64,000 nt of DNA from Sphaerimonospora thailandensis (GTDB lineage Bacteria > Actinomycetota > Actinomycetes > Streptosporangiales > Streptosporangiaceae): NCBI RefSeq assembly GCF_016863115.1, contig NZ_BOOG01000012.1:1-64000 (forward strand). The letters run 5' to 3'. The notes beneath the pieces were generated by a model. It was not told where the DNA came from, did no database searches, and saw only the letters and a list, made by a program, of their open reading frames with translations. The position numbers and the translations under genes are program-made. Below, piece after piece: positions 1-7,659 of this stretch; within the stretch, counting starts at the first letter, position 1, and every line of letters starts with the position of its first letter.

Positions 1-57
1 AATTCACGAGGTCGGAGGGGGCCACGGGACCGCCGGGGGGCGGTTAGACTCGGGGGC

Positions 58-262
58 ACCCGAAGGGGAGTAGTCCGTAATCCACTGATCGACATACTGG
101 CCCGGGCGTTCGCGCTCGTCGTGCCCGGTCGTGGAGCCCGTGTGGCGGACGAGACCTTCGGCCCGACAGTCATGTCCATCATGCTGCCGGGCCGAAGACC
201 TGTCCGGAGAACTCCCCCGGTATGGAACGGCGGCCCGGCCGCGCCTTACGGAAAGGCGGCCA
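58..262 (+). promoter_or_regulatory. yybP-ykoY (manganese) riboswitch leader
   Basis: This leader matches the yybP-ykoY motif, the Mn2+-sensing riboswitch that often precedes cation exporters. The signature loops GGGGAGTAG (65-73) and GAGACC (151-156) lie face to face. P1 is CCGAAGG (60-66) with CCTTCGG (155-161), and P2 is GTCCG (73-77) with CGGAC (146-150). The 3' strand of P1 can instead form a 9-bp perfect hairpin: CTTCGGCCC (156-164) with GGGCCGAAG (189-197). A second hairpin (237-247 with 253-261) buries the GGAAAGG ribosome-binding site just before the GTG at 263. Ligand binding, which stabilises P1, would therefore be expected to change RBS access. The aptamer call is firm; the switching mechanism is inferred. 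Confidence 0.85.
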
Positions 263-832
263 GTGCAAGCCTTCTGGATCTCCCTGGCGGTCATCTTCGT
301 GGCCGAGCTCGGCGACAAAAGCCAGCTCATGGCCCTGACCTTCGCGACCAGGTTCAAGCCGCTGCCGGTGCTGGCCGGCATCACGGCGGCGACCGCGGCC
401 GTACACCTGGCGAGCGTCGCCCTCGGCCGGGTGGTCGGCGATGCGATGCCGACCACCGCCATCTCGATCGTCGGCGGGATCGCGTTCCTCGGCTTCGCCG
501 CCTGGACGCTGCGCGGCGACGAGCTCACCGAGGCGGAGTCGGCCAAGGCGGCCAGGACCACGCGGAACGCGTTCTTCGCCGTCGCCGCGGCGTTCTTCCT
601 CAGCGAGCTCGGCGACAAGACCATGCTCGCGACGATCACGCTGGCCACCCAGCACGGCTGGTTCGGCACGTGGATCGGCTCGACGGTCGGCATGGTCGCG
701 GCCGACGCCCTGGCCATCCTCGTCGGCCGCTGGCTCGGCTCCCACCTGCCCGAGAAGTGGATCAGGTACGGCGCGGCCGCCGCCTTCGCCGCCTTCGGCC
801 TGCTCCTGCTGGCCGAGCCGCTCCTGACGTGA
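263..832 (+). CDS. GDT1/TMEM165 (UPF0016) family cation transporter, probable Mn2+ exporter
   Basis: This 189-aa membrane protein has the two family signatures, AELGDKSQ near the N-terminus and SELGDKTM after the middle, each opening a hydrophobic repeat of about three helices (E-x-G-D-K-S/T). The family moves Mn2+/Ca2+ out of the cytoplasm, and bacterial members are typically about 190 residues. I chose the GTG at 263, which follows GGAAAGG and starts directly at VQAFWISLAV; the frame is open upstream to 131, but that part lies inside the riboswitch. The Mn2+ riboswitch supports a role in manganese homeostasis. The next gene converges from the other strand one base after the stop. Confidence 0.88.
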   Translation: MQAFWISLAVIFVAELGDKSQLMALTFATRFKPLPVLAGITAATAAVHLASVALGRVVGDAMPTTAISIVGGIAFLGFAAWTLRGDELTEAESAKAARTTRNAFFAVAAAFFLSELGDKTMLATITLATQHGWFGTWIGSTVGMVAADALAILVGRWLGSHLPEKWIRYGAAAAFAAFGLLLLAEPLLT

Positions 833-833
833 T

Positions 834-3731
834 TCAGCCCAGGAGGGAGAGGCGGTGGGCGGCGGCCGCCGCCTCGGCCCGGGTGGAGACACCCAGCTTG
901 GGCAGGATGTTCGACACGTGGACGCTGACGGTCTTGGCGGAGATGAACAGCTCGGCCGCGATGTCGCGGTTGCCGCGCCCGGCCGCCACCAGCCGGAGCA
1001 CCTCCAACTCGCGCCGGGTCAGCGTCGCCGATGCGACAGGCTGCGCCGACGCGGCGGCCTGCCGTACCGGATCGTCGTCGAGGGGCGTGCCGACGCGGCG
1101 GGCGAGGGTCTCGATCCGGGTCACCAGCGGGGTGGCCCGCAGGGACATGGCGACCGGATGCGCCTCGCGCAGCCGGTCGGCGGCCCCCTCACGGTCACCC
1201 GCCCCGGCGGACCCGGCGGCCGCGTGCAGCAGCGCCTCGGCCTGGACATATGGCCGCCCCAGTTGCCGCCACGCCTGGGCCGCCGCGTCGAAGTCGCCCT
1301 GGTGGACGAGGCGGTAGGCCTCGCACGCCGCCCCGTTGCCGCGCATGTCGGCGGCCAGCTCTTCGGCCCCCGCACGCAAGGTCGAGACCCGGACGGCGTC
1401 GACGGGCGCGGCGGCGTCGCAGACGAGCCGCATGGTGGCGAGCAGCCGCCAGCCCAGGGTGTCCTTCTTCGCCGGCACCGAATCGGCCAGGATCTTCTCC
1501 GCGACTTCGACCGCCTTCAGCGGTTCACCGCGCAGCAGATGCCAGGTGAGCAGCAGGAACGCGTTGTTCGCCTGCTCCTGGGCGGTTTCATCCGAGCGCG
1601 GGGCGAAAGCGCCGATCTCGGTGAGGAACTCCCGAGCGAGGTCCTCCTCACCCCGCCCGATGGCGATCTCCGCCTTCACCCGCAGCATGTGCCAGCGGTT
1701 ACGCAGGGTGGAGCCCATCCGCATCGCGTGTTCGACGACTTCGATCGCCTCGTCCCAGCGGCCGAGCGACGTCAGCGCCTCCGCCCGGTTGTTGGCGATG
1801 AACACCCCTTGATGGCGATATCTGCCGTACTGCCGGGCGAGCTTCTCACCCTCGGCTGCGAGCTCGACGGCCTCCTCCGACCGGCCGAGCTTGTCGAGCG
1901 CGTCCACGTTGTTGGCCAGCGCGCGCAGCACGATGCGGGGCGAGCTCAGCCGTCTCCCCATGCGCAGCGCGTGATCGTTCGTCTCGACCGTCCGGTCCAG
2001 GGCTCCGGAGACGGAGTGGCCGAGCGCCAGGTTGAGCAGCAGGTCGGCCTCCAGGCGTTCGTCGCCCATCTGGCGGGCGATGCGCAGTGCCTCCTCGGTG
2101 AAGGTGGTGCCCTCGATGGTCTGCTCGGTCAGCATGAGCATGGTGCCCAGCCTGGTCAGGACGTTGACCCGCGCCTCGGTCGGCAGCGGCACCAGGCGCT
2201 CGGCACGCCGGAGGTCGTCGAGCGAGCCGGTCTTGCCCTTCTGGCTGTTGATGTTGGCCCGGCGCACCAGCAACTCGGCCACCCGCTCGGGCGCCGTCTC
2301 CTCGTCGAGCTCGCTCAGCGCGGCCCGGACGAACTTCAGCCCGCGGTCCATGTCACCGCTGACGTACGCCGCCTCGGAGGCACGTTCCAATATCGTCACG
2401 TGGTCGACGTCGATCCGCTCGGCGGCGTCCGGCACCTTGTCCCACAGGGTCAGCACGCGTTCGAGCAGCTGGATCTGCTCGGTGTACGCGAACGACCTGG
2501 CGGCCTTCCCCGCCGCGTCCCACGCCGAGGTCAGCGCCCACTGGTCGTTTCGCGCCGCGTACCAGTGGTGGGCGATCTCGATGGCGGCCCGGCCGGGCGG
2601 CACGAGCGACCGGTCCTGTTCGATCTCCTCGGCATATCGCGCGTGCATCCGGGCGTGCTCGCCCGGCAGCAGCTCGTCATGTACGGCCTCGCGGATGAGC
2701 GCGTGCCGGAACGCGTACGCTCCCCCATCGGCCACCTGCAGGACGTTGGCCGCTATCGCGGGCCGCAGCGCGTCCTCGAGCTCGGTGTCGGACAACACGC
2801 TGACCGAGGCGAGCAGCGCGTGGCCCACCCGGATGCCTCCGGCCGCGGCCGTACGGAGCACCCGCTGGGTCTCCTCGGGCAGACGCTCGATCGAGCCGAG
2901 GATCAGGTCATGGAGCGAGTCGGGGACCGTGCAGTCGTCCCCGGAGTCGAGCAGCGCCTCCACGAACAGCGGGACACCGCCGCTTCGCGCGAAGACCGTG
3001 TCCACCTTGGTGAACTCCGGTGTGACGCCGAGAATGCCGGCCATCTGCGCGGCGACCTCGTCCTGGGTGAAGCGCGGCAGCTCGATCCGTACGACGCCCT
3101 CGACCCGGCCCAGCTCGGCGAGCACCGGCCGGAGGGGGTGCGTGCGGTGCAGTTCGTCGGACCGGTACGTCATGACCATGAGGACCGGCGACGTCCTGAG
3201 GTTGCGGCTGAGGAACGCGATCAGATCGCGGCTCGACCGGTCGGCCCAGTGGACGTCCTCGATGACGAGGACCACGGGTCGCCGTTCCGCGAGCCGTTCC
3301 AGCAGCATGAGGATCAGCTCGAAGAGCCGGGCGCGCGCCGTCTCCGTCTCGCCGTCCCCGCTGGGCTCGCCGAACTCCGGAAGGAGCCGGGCCAGGTCGC
3401 GGGCGGCGCCGTCCGGAAGGAGCGCGGCCACCTCGGCCGCGCTCGTCTCTCTGACGAGCTGCCGCAGCGCCGCGGTGAACGGAGCGTAGGCGAGGCCCTC
3501 TGCGGACAGTTCCACGCAGCCCCCGACGAGCACGTGGGCGTCCTGCTGACCGGCCTGTTCGGCGAAGCTGCCGATCAGCCGGGTCTTCCCGACGCCGGCC
3601 TCGCCTCCGAGGAGCACCGCCGCCGTGGCCTGCTTGCGGGCTTGGTCGAAGGCCTCTTTCAAGGTCTCCAGTTCCGCTTCCCGCCCGACGAAGACAGGAC
3701 TCACTGCGCGGTGCGTCATGACCTCAAGCAT
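834..3731 (-). CDS. Large ATP-binding LuxR family transcriptional regulator (LAL-like)
   Basis: This 965-aa protein has an N-terminal AAA/STAND ATPase domain with Walker A GGEAGVGKT (residues 42-50) and a Walker B-like VVLVIEDVHWAD near residue 175. A long alpha-helical, TPR-like middle follows. The last ~64 residues are a LuxR/GerE helix-turn-helix (LTRRELEVLRLVAAGRGNRD ... KTVSVHVSNI). The layout and length are those of LAL regulators, which activate target genes in an ATP- and ligand-dependent way. No linked target is obvious: the transporter downstream converges and murB is beyond a small gene. The start is ATG 3731; ATG 3719 (MTHRAVSP, preceded by GAGG) is an alternative. Confidence 0.9.
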   Translation of the reverse strand: MLEVMTHRAVSPVFVGREAELETLKEAFDQARKQATAAVLLGGEAGVGKTRLIGSFAEQAGQQDAHVLVGGCVELSAEGLAYAPFTAALRQLVRETSAAEVAALLPDGAARDLARLLPEFGEPSGDGETETARARLFELILMLLERLAERRPVVLVIEDVHWADRSSRDLIAFLSRNLRTSPVLMVMTYRSDELHRTHPLRPVLAELGRVEGVVRIELPRFTQDEVAAQMAGILGVTPEFTKVDTVFARSGGVPLFVEALLDSGDDCTVPDSLHDLILGSIERLPEETQRVLRTAAAGGIRVGHALLASVSVLSDTELEDALRPAIAANVLQVADGGAYAFRHALIREAVHDELLPGEHARMHARYAEEIEQDRSLVPPGRAAIEIAHHWYAARNDQWALTSAWDAAGKAARSFAYTEQIQLLERVLTLWDKVPDAAERIDVDHVTILERASEAAYVSGDMDRGLKFVRAALSELDEETAPERVAELLVRRANINSQKGKTGSLDDLRRAERLVPLPTEARVNVLTRLGTMLMLTEQTIEGTTFTEEALRIARQMGDERLEADLLLNLALGHSVSGALDRTVETNDHALRMGRRLSSPRIVLRALANNVDALDKLGRSEEAVELAAEGEKLARQYGRYRHQGVFIANNRAEALTSLGRWDEAIEVVEHAMRMGSTLRNRWHMLRVKAEIAIGRGEEDLAREFLTEIGAFAPRSDETAQEQANNAFLLLTWHLLRGEPLKAVEVAEKILADSVPAKKDTLGWRLLATMRLVCDAAAPVDAVRVSTLRAGAEELAADMRGNGAACEAYRLVHQGDFDAAAQAWRQLGRPYVQAEALLHAAAGSAGAGDREGAADRLREAHPVAMSLRATPLVTRIETLARRVGTPLDDDPVRQAAASAQPVASATLTRRELEVLRLVAAGRGNRDIAAELFISAKTVSVHVSNILPKLGVSTRAEAAAAAHRLSLLG

Positions 3732-3820
3732 GTCATGCCCCCTGTCGCGTTTCGCTGGATTTTTCGGGGGTTCGCCAGGTGCTTAGCGACATGTCGGACA
3801 TCATTCAGGGAGGCTGCCGA
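3732..3820 (-). promoter_or_regulatory. Upstream region of the LuxR regulator with a 10-bp palindrome
   Basis: The short gap before the regulator gene holds a perfect palindrome CGACATGTCG at 3787-3796, about 55 bp upstream of the start codon, followed by a related GGACATCA. It could be an operator, possibly for autoregulation. No clear -10/-35 pair stands out. Confidence 0.3.
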
Positions 3821-3850
3821 GCCCGGCCGGGAGGGAGGATCCGGCCGGGC
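3821..3850 (-). terminator. Hairpin terminator after the 57-aa gene
   Basis: A perfect 10-bp stem (GCCCGGCCGG 3821-3830 with CCGGCCGGGC 3841-3850, 10-nt loop) begins 13 nt beyond the stop codon of the small upstream gene. There is no U tract, as is common for GC-rich actinobacterial terminators. Confidence 0.6.
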
Positions 3851-3863
3851 CTTCGAACGCGGG

Positions 3864-4037
3864 TCATGACGTGCGGAGCTTGCCGAAGACGGCACGCGAG
3901 CGATGCCGCTCGCCGCCGGACGGCTCGCCCCCCTTCCTCGCGGCCCGCGCCTCACGGGCGAGACGCTGCCGGGCGGCCTCCTGCCTGAGCTCGGCCGTAC
4001 GACTCATGATCATCTGGTAGTGCAGTTCCGGACCCAT
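3864..4037 (-). CDS. Small charged hypothetical protein (57 aa)
   Basis: The 57-aa product MGPELHYQMIMSRTAELRQE... is mostly one amphipathic helix rich in Arg, Glu and Ala, with a basic C-terminus. It has no membrane segment or signal peptide. The ATG at 4037 has a good ribosome-binding site (AGGGGAG, 7 nt upstream); a longer reading frame upstream has none. A strong hairpin follows the stop, so it looks like a single-gene transcript upstream of the LuxR regulator. I recall similar short proteins in related actinomycetes but know no function. Confidence 0.7.
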   Translation of the reverse strand: MGPELHYQMIMSRTAELRQEAARQRLAREARAARKGGEPSGGERHRSRAVFGKLRTS

Positions 4038-4082
4038 CGTGGTCTCCCCTTGCGTGTGCCTTCGCTTACACACTCAAGGTTC

Positions 4083-4175
4083 GGTCTAAGACCCCTGTTG
4101 CCACATCGGGCGGATGCCTTATCTATCGCCCCATCTTTGGGCGTAGGTCCCCTAAGACATCCTCATGACGTCTTA
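4083..4175. promoter_or_regulatory. Intergenic inverted repeats with shared AAGAC half-sites
   Basis: Between murB (3' end) and the 57-aa gene (5' end) lie a perfect 11-bp palindrome GGTCTAAGACC (4083-4093) and a wider inverted repeat TAAGAC (4153-4158) / GTCTTA (4170-4175). The half-site is the same in both. It would sit in the promoter region of the 57-aa gene and could bind a dimeric regulator. Confidence 0.35.
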
Positions 4176-4192
4176 TCCGGGGCCCCGATGGC

Positions 4193-5260
4193 TCAGAGAG
4201 AGACCCCCACCATGACGGGTTCGTTCACAAGCAGCACGCCGAACTTCTCGTACACGCCGTCGCGGACCTCCCCCGCCAGGGCCAGCAGATCGCTGGTGTC
4301 CGCCGCGCCCGTGGGGTTGGTGAGGGCCAGCGTGTGCTTGGTCGAGATGCGCACAGCCCCCTTTTCGTACCCCTTCGGGAACCCCGCGTTCTCGATCAGC
4401 CAGGCGGCCGGCACCTTGACCGAGCCCGAGCCGTCCGGCATCTCCCAGCGGGGGTGGCCGGGGGCACGCAGCTCCAGGTCGGCCGCCTGCTCCGCGGTGA
4501 GGATCGGGTTGGTGAAGAACGACCCGGCGCTGCGGGTGTCCGGATCGGCGGGGTCGAGGACCATGCCCTTGCCCCGGCGCAGGTCGAGCACGGCGGCGCG
4601 GGCCTCGGCCAGCGGCACCCGTGCGCCGAGCTCCACGCCGAGCCGTACCGCCAACTCCTTGTACGCGATCGGCCCCGACATCTCGGACCTGTGCAGGGCG
4701 TAGGTGACCGCCAGCACGACATGGCGCCCCGGGGCGTCCTTGAACGCGCTGTGCCGGTAGGCGAAGCCGCACTCGGCAGGCGTCAGGTCACGCGTCTGCC
4801 CGGTCATCCGGTCGTACACCCGGACTTCCGTGATCGTCTGGGCGACCTCCTGGCCGTACGCGCCGACGTTCTGGATGGGCGTCGAGCCGACCCTGCCGGG
4901 GATGCCCGACAGGCACTCGATCCCCGACCATCCTTCGGCGACGCATCGGGCGGCCAGGGCATCCCAGTCCTCACCCGCCTGCGCGGTGACCACGACCCGC
5001 TCGCCGTTCCCGTCCGGGTCGGCTCTGACGTCGACCCCTTCGCTGGACACGTGTACGGCGAGGCCGTCGAATCCGTCGTCGGACACGACGAGGTTGCTGC
5101 CGCCGCCCAGGACCAGCACTGCCTCGCCCTCGCGGTCGGCCTCGGCCACGATGCCGACGATCTCCTCCGGAGATCTGGCCTCGATGAAGGCTCGGGCGGG
5201 CCCGCCCAATCGCAACGTCGTGTACGGCGCGAGCCGTACCCCTGCCAACCGGTCGGCCAT
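4193..5260 (-). CDS. murB: UDP-N-acetylenolpyruvoylglucosamine reductase (MurB)
   Basis: MurB reduces UDP-GlcNAc-enolpyruvate to UDP-MurNAc with NADPH and FAD in the cytoplasmic phase of peptidoglycan synthesis. The 355-aa product has the FAD-binding segment with VLGGGSNLVV near residue 50, the substrate/FAD loop GIECLSGIPGRVGSTPIQNV, and the AGSFFTNPIL motif holding the catalytic serine proton donor. It ends normally (EKFGVLLVNEPVMVGVSL). I chose ATG 5260 (MADRLAGV), preceded by GAGAGGA; upstream extension of the frame is low-complexity and not MurB-like. It lies downstream of the dehydratase pair and rpmG on the same strand. Confidence 0.95.
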   Translation of the reverse strand: MADRLAGVRLAPYTTLRLGGPARAFIEARSPEEIVGIVAEADREGEAVLVLGGGSNLVVSDDGFDGLAVHVSSEGVDVRADPDGNGERVVVTAQAGEDWDALAARCVAEGWSGIECLSGIPGRVGSTPIQNVGAYGQEVAQTITEVRVYDRMTGQTRDLTPAECGFAYRHSAFKDAPGRHVVLAVTYALHRSEMSGPIAYKELAVRLGVELGARVPLAEARAAVLDLRRGKGMVLDPADPDTRSAGSFFTNPILTAEQAADLELRAPGHPRWEMPDGSGSVKVPAAWLIENAGFPKGYEKGAVRISTKHTLALTNPTGAADTSDLLALAGEVRDGVYEKFGVLLVNEPVMVGVSL

Positions 5261-5352
5261 GCGTCCTCTCAGCGACTCCTCATCGGATTCCCGGCCCGGA
5301 TTCCCGTCACGGATTCCCGGCGCGGGCCACGCCGGCCGGACCAGGATATTCC

Positions 5353-5886
5353 TCAATCCGAGTCGGAGCCCGTGTCCGAGTCGGAGTCCTCGTCGTCCTC
5401 GTCGGTTTCCGCTTCCGTTTCCGCTTCGGCGATCGATCTGTCGATCCTCGACGTCGCCGAACTGCCGTCCCACAGCAGTTGCGAGGCGACCATGGACTCC
5501 GTCCCGGACCGCGTCAGAGCGGTCTCGATCGTGCCACCGAGGGCGATGTCTCGCTTGGCCTCCGTGATCTCGGCATGACCCACGGTGTCCGCCGCTACGC
5601 GAGCGGCCTCGGCCCGGGGTCGCGGCATCGCTCCGCCTATCGCGTCGCCGGTCCTCCCGGGCACCTGCTCCTCCGCCGCGACACCGGCGACGTCCTCGCT
5701 CTCCCGCTGTGAGACGACCGGGTCCTCGATGCGCGTCCCCGCGTCCTCACGCTCACACCGATCGTGTTCAGCGCCGCGTTCATACCGGTCATGTTCGCGG
5801 CGAGCGTCTTCACTGCTTCCCTCGTTCACGTCCCAACCGCTACCCACCCCCACCCCACCCAATGGCGTGATCTTGGAAAAGCTCAC
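5353..5886 (-). CDS. Hypothetical acidic, probably disordered protein
   Basis: This is a possible 177-aa protein with no recognisable domain. It starts at a GTG after the dehydratase gene and lies in the same direction as murB. The second half has high G/C third positions as expected of a real gene; the first half is weaker. The C-terminus is extremely acidic and repetitive (EAETEAETDEDDEDSDSD), so much of it is likely disordered. A GTG at 5829 (VNEGSSED) is an alternative start. Reading frames on the other strand here are less convincing. It may also be non-coding spacer. Confidence 0.4.
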   Translation of the reverse strand: MSFSKITPLGGVGVGSGWDVNEGSSEDARREHDRYERGAEHDRCEREDAGTRIEDPVVSQRESEDVAGVAAEEQVPGRTGDAIGGAMPRPRAEAARVAADTVGHAEITEAKRDIALGGTIETALTRSGTESMVASQLLWDGSSATSRIDRSIAEAETEAETDEDDEDSDSDTGSDSD

Positions 5887-5922
5887 GGCACGGCGGGTTC
5901 GGGTCGGGGGTCGGTTGAGGAG

Positions 5923-6387
5923 TCAGGCGAGTTGGACGATGGCACGGGCCTTGGACAGGACCCGGGAGTCGCCGGATTTCGCGGTGAGGACCACGATCAC
6001 TCGGTTGCCGTCGAGCTTCTCCTCGATCCGGCCACTGATCGAGACCGTGGCGCCCTCGTCGTCGTCCGGGACCACGACCATCGAGGAGAAGCGGACGCCG
6101 TAGTCCACCACCGCGCCCGGATCACCCGCCCAGTCGGTGATGAAACGCCCGCCCTGGGCCATGGTGTACATGCCATGGGCGATGACGTCGGGCAGCCCGA
6201 CCGCCTTGGCGTGGCGCTCGTTCCAGTGGATGGGGTTGAAGTCGCCGGAGGCTCCCGCGTACATCACGAGGTTCACCCGGCGCACCGGGTAGTCGACGGC
6301 CGGGATCTCCTGGCCGACCTCCACCTCGTCGTACTTGACCGTCGCGATTCCGCCCTTGGCGGCCCCAGGCTTGGCCGTCATGGTCAC
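5923..6387 (-). CDS. MaoC family dehydratase, HadB-like hot-dog protein
   Basis: This 154-aa single hot-dog protein carries the hydratase signature YAGASGDFNPIHWNE with the catalytic Asp and His. Such proteins (HadB in mycobacteria) pair with a HadA/HadC-type partner to dehydrate 3-hydroxyacyl-ACP or -CoA in a fatty-acid cycle. The partner is the gene immediately upstream, with which it overlaps by four bases (GTGA); ATG 6381 is another possible start. Both lie next to rpmG, an arrangement familiar from actinomycetes. Substrate specificity cannot be read from the sequence. Confidence 0.88.
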   Translation of the reverse strand: MTMTAKPGAAKGGIATVKYDEVEVGQEIPAVDYPVRRVNLVMYAGASGDFNPIHWNERHAKAVGLPDVIAHGMYTMAQGGRFITDWAGDPGAVVDYGVRFSSMVVVPDDDEGATVSISGRIEEKLDGNRVIVVLTAKSGDSRVLSKARAIVQLA

Positions 6388-6833
6388 GCCGCTCCCCCTC
6401 GTTCGACGATGGTGTTGTAGGCGCGGCAGACCAACTCGCCCTCGCCGGTGCTGACATCGCTGCGGAGGGTCAGGAACTCGTTGCGGCCCACACTGCGGAT
6501 CTCGGTGATCGTGGTGGTGCAGTGCAGCCGGTCCCCCGCGTAGATGGGCCGCTCGTATTCGAAGCGCTGCTCGGCGTGGACCACCATGGCGAAGTCGAGC
6601 CCGAGATCGGGATCGCCGAACGCTTCGCCGGCCGCGGACATGCTGAACACGATGGGGAAGGTCGGCGGTGCGACCACATCCGGGTGTCCTGCCGCGACGG
6701 CGGCGTCCTCACGGTGGTAGATCGGGTTCTGATCGCCGATCGCGGTGGCGAACTCCGCGATCTTCACCCGGGATACCTCATAGGGGGCGGACGCCTCGTA
6801 CGCCCGCCCGACGAACTCACGGTTCAACGCCAT
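6384..6833 (-). CDS. MaoC N-terminal-domain dehydratase, HadA-like hot-dog protein
   Basis: This 149-aa product begins MALNREFVGRAYEAS and has the FAS1-like dehydratase N domain, with FATAIGDQNPIYH as the family's hot-dog helix motif. HadA-type subunits form the substrate-binding half of a heterodimer with a HadB-type subunit, encoded directly downstream with a 4-bp overlap. The start codon is clear (ATG 6833). The function by family is (3R)-hydroxyacyl-ACP dehydration; which lipid pathway it serves is unknown. Confidence 0.88.
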   Translation of the reverse strand: MALNREFVGRAYEASAPYEVSRVKIAEFATAIGDQNPIYHREDAAVAAGHPDVVAPPTFPIVFSMSAAGEAFGDPDLGLDFAMVVHAEQRFEYERPIYAGDRLHCTTTITEIRSVGRNEFLTLRSDVSTGEGELVCRAYNTIVERGGAA

Positions 6834-6980
6834 CAGGCCCGTGCTCCTTCACGCCAAGAGCTTTCGAGGCGACGGTAGCAGTCACCCGGTCCCCGCCCGA
6901 CGCAAGAACCCGCGAGAACCGGCGGCGCGCTGCGAGGAGCGTCCGACTCGGCGTGCCCGGACGGGTGCGGACATGGCAAA

Positions 6981-7005
6981 CCGGCGTCCCGTACGGGAAC
7001 GCCGG
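6981..7005 (-). terminator. Hairpin after rpmG
   Basis: CCGGCGTCCCGTACGGGAACGC (plus CGG) folds into a nearly perfect hairpin around CCCGTACGGG, 35 nt beyond the rpmG stop in the direction of transcription. It probably ends or attenuates the tRNA-rpmG transcript before the dehydratase genes. Confidence 0.55.
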
Positions 7006-7039
7006 TCGTGCTGGTCTTGGCTGGCCGGAGCCTTCGGCG

Positions 7040-7204
7040 CTATCGGGTCTCGCGGTGCGCCCGGTGCGTCTTGCAGTTGGGGCAGTACTTCTTCAGCTCA
7101 AGCCGATCCGGGTCGTTGCGCCGGTTCTTCCGCGTGATGTAGTTGCGGTGCTTGCACTCCTGGCAGGCCAGCGTGATCTTCGGCCTAACGTCTGTGGCAG
7201 CCAC
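7040..7204 (-). CDS. rpmG: 50S ribosomal protein L33, zinc-binding form
   Basis: This 54-aa protein of the large ribosomal subunit reads [20 protein letters not shown] ... [14 protein letters not shown]. The two CxxC pairs form a zinc ribbon, so this is the C+ (zinc-containing) paralogue. In actinomycetes such forms often coexist with a zinc-free one controlled by Zur. I chose GTG 7204, preceded by GGCACTCC with only a weak ribosome-binding site; the length is exactly that of the family. It follows tRNA-Thr and tRNA-Met on the same strand. Confidence 0.93.
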   Translation of the reverse strand: MAATDVRPKITLACQECKHRNYITRKNRRNDPDRLELKKYCPNCKTHRAHRETR

Positions 7205-7283
7205 GTGGGAGTGCCTTTCTGCGTCTGGGACTACTGGACAACCCGAGCCGGAACCGCGACATACACGGAACCGACGAGGGTAG

Positions 7284-7357
7284 TAGCGGAGGCCGGACTT
7301 GAACCGGCGACACAGCGATTATGAGCCGCTTGCTCTGCCTGACTGAGCTACTCCGCC
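7284..7357 (-). tRNA. tRNA-Met (CAT), elongator type
   Basis: The 74-nt cloverleaf has acceptor GGCGGAG paired with CTCCGCT (first pair G-U), a D arm AGCTCAGTCAGGCAGAGC, anticodon loop GGCTCATAATC with CAT, and T arm GCCGG-TTCAAGT-CCGGC. It lacks the initiator hallmarks (C1-A72 mismatch, GGG anticodon stem), so it is elongator Met; tRNA-Ile2 (modified CAT) cannot be fully excluded. The 3' CCA is not encoded. Confidence 0.92.
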
Positions 7358-7484
7358 TGGACCGGCGAATTCGAACCGGCCACGCAAGGATACCCGACCT
7401 GCACGGCAACTCGCGCACATGAACCGGGCCCCCGCCAAGCCGAAAGCCCCATCCGAGAACGCCCGGACAGGACTTTTCAGCCAG

Positions 7485-7557
7485 AGCCCCCAAACGGAAT
7501 CGAACCGTTGACCTTCTCCTTACCATGGAGACGCTCTGCCGACTGAGCTATAGGGGC
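7485..7557 (-). tRNA. tRNA-Thr (GGT)
   Basis: The 73-nt cloverleaf has acceptor GCCCCTA/TGGGGGC, D arm TAGCTCAGTCGGCAGAGC, anticodon stem TCTCC/GGAGA with loop ATGGTAA (anticodon GGT), and T arm AACGG-TTCGATT-CCGTT. CCA is not encoded. It is the first gene of the tRNA-Thr, tRNA-Met, rpmG series. Confidence 0.94.
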
Positions 7558-7659
7558 AGGCCGCCTGCGCTCTCGCCCTGGCGGACAGGTGTAACCATAC
7601 ACGGCCACGACGAACGACGCGAATCCGATCTTCGGCTCGCCGTACGGCCACTTGGGGCC

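Noticed and set aside
855-3869. Open frame of 1004 codons on the + strand
   Set aside because: It is the complement of the LuxR-type gene, with a Gly/Arg/Gln/Asp-rich product and no domain; the minus-strand frame has clear ATPase and HTH motifs.
5479-5712. Possible 77-aa protein on the + strand upstream of murB
   Set aside because: No ribosome-binding site and weaker codon bias than the minus-strand frame in the same place.
7358-7484. Third tRNA between tRNA-Met and tRNA-Thr
   Set aside because: GGACCGGCGAATTCGAACCG resembles a T arm, but no cloverleaf could be formed with the following sequence.
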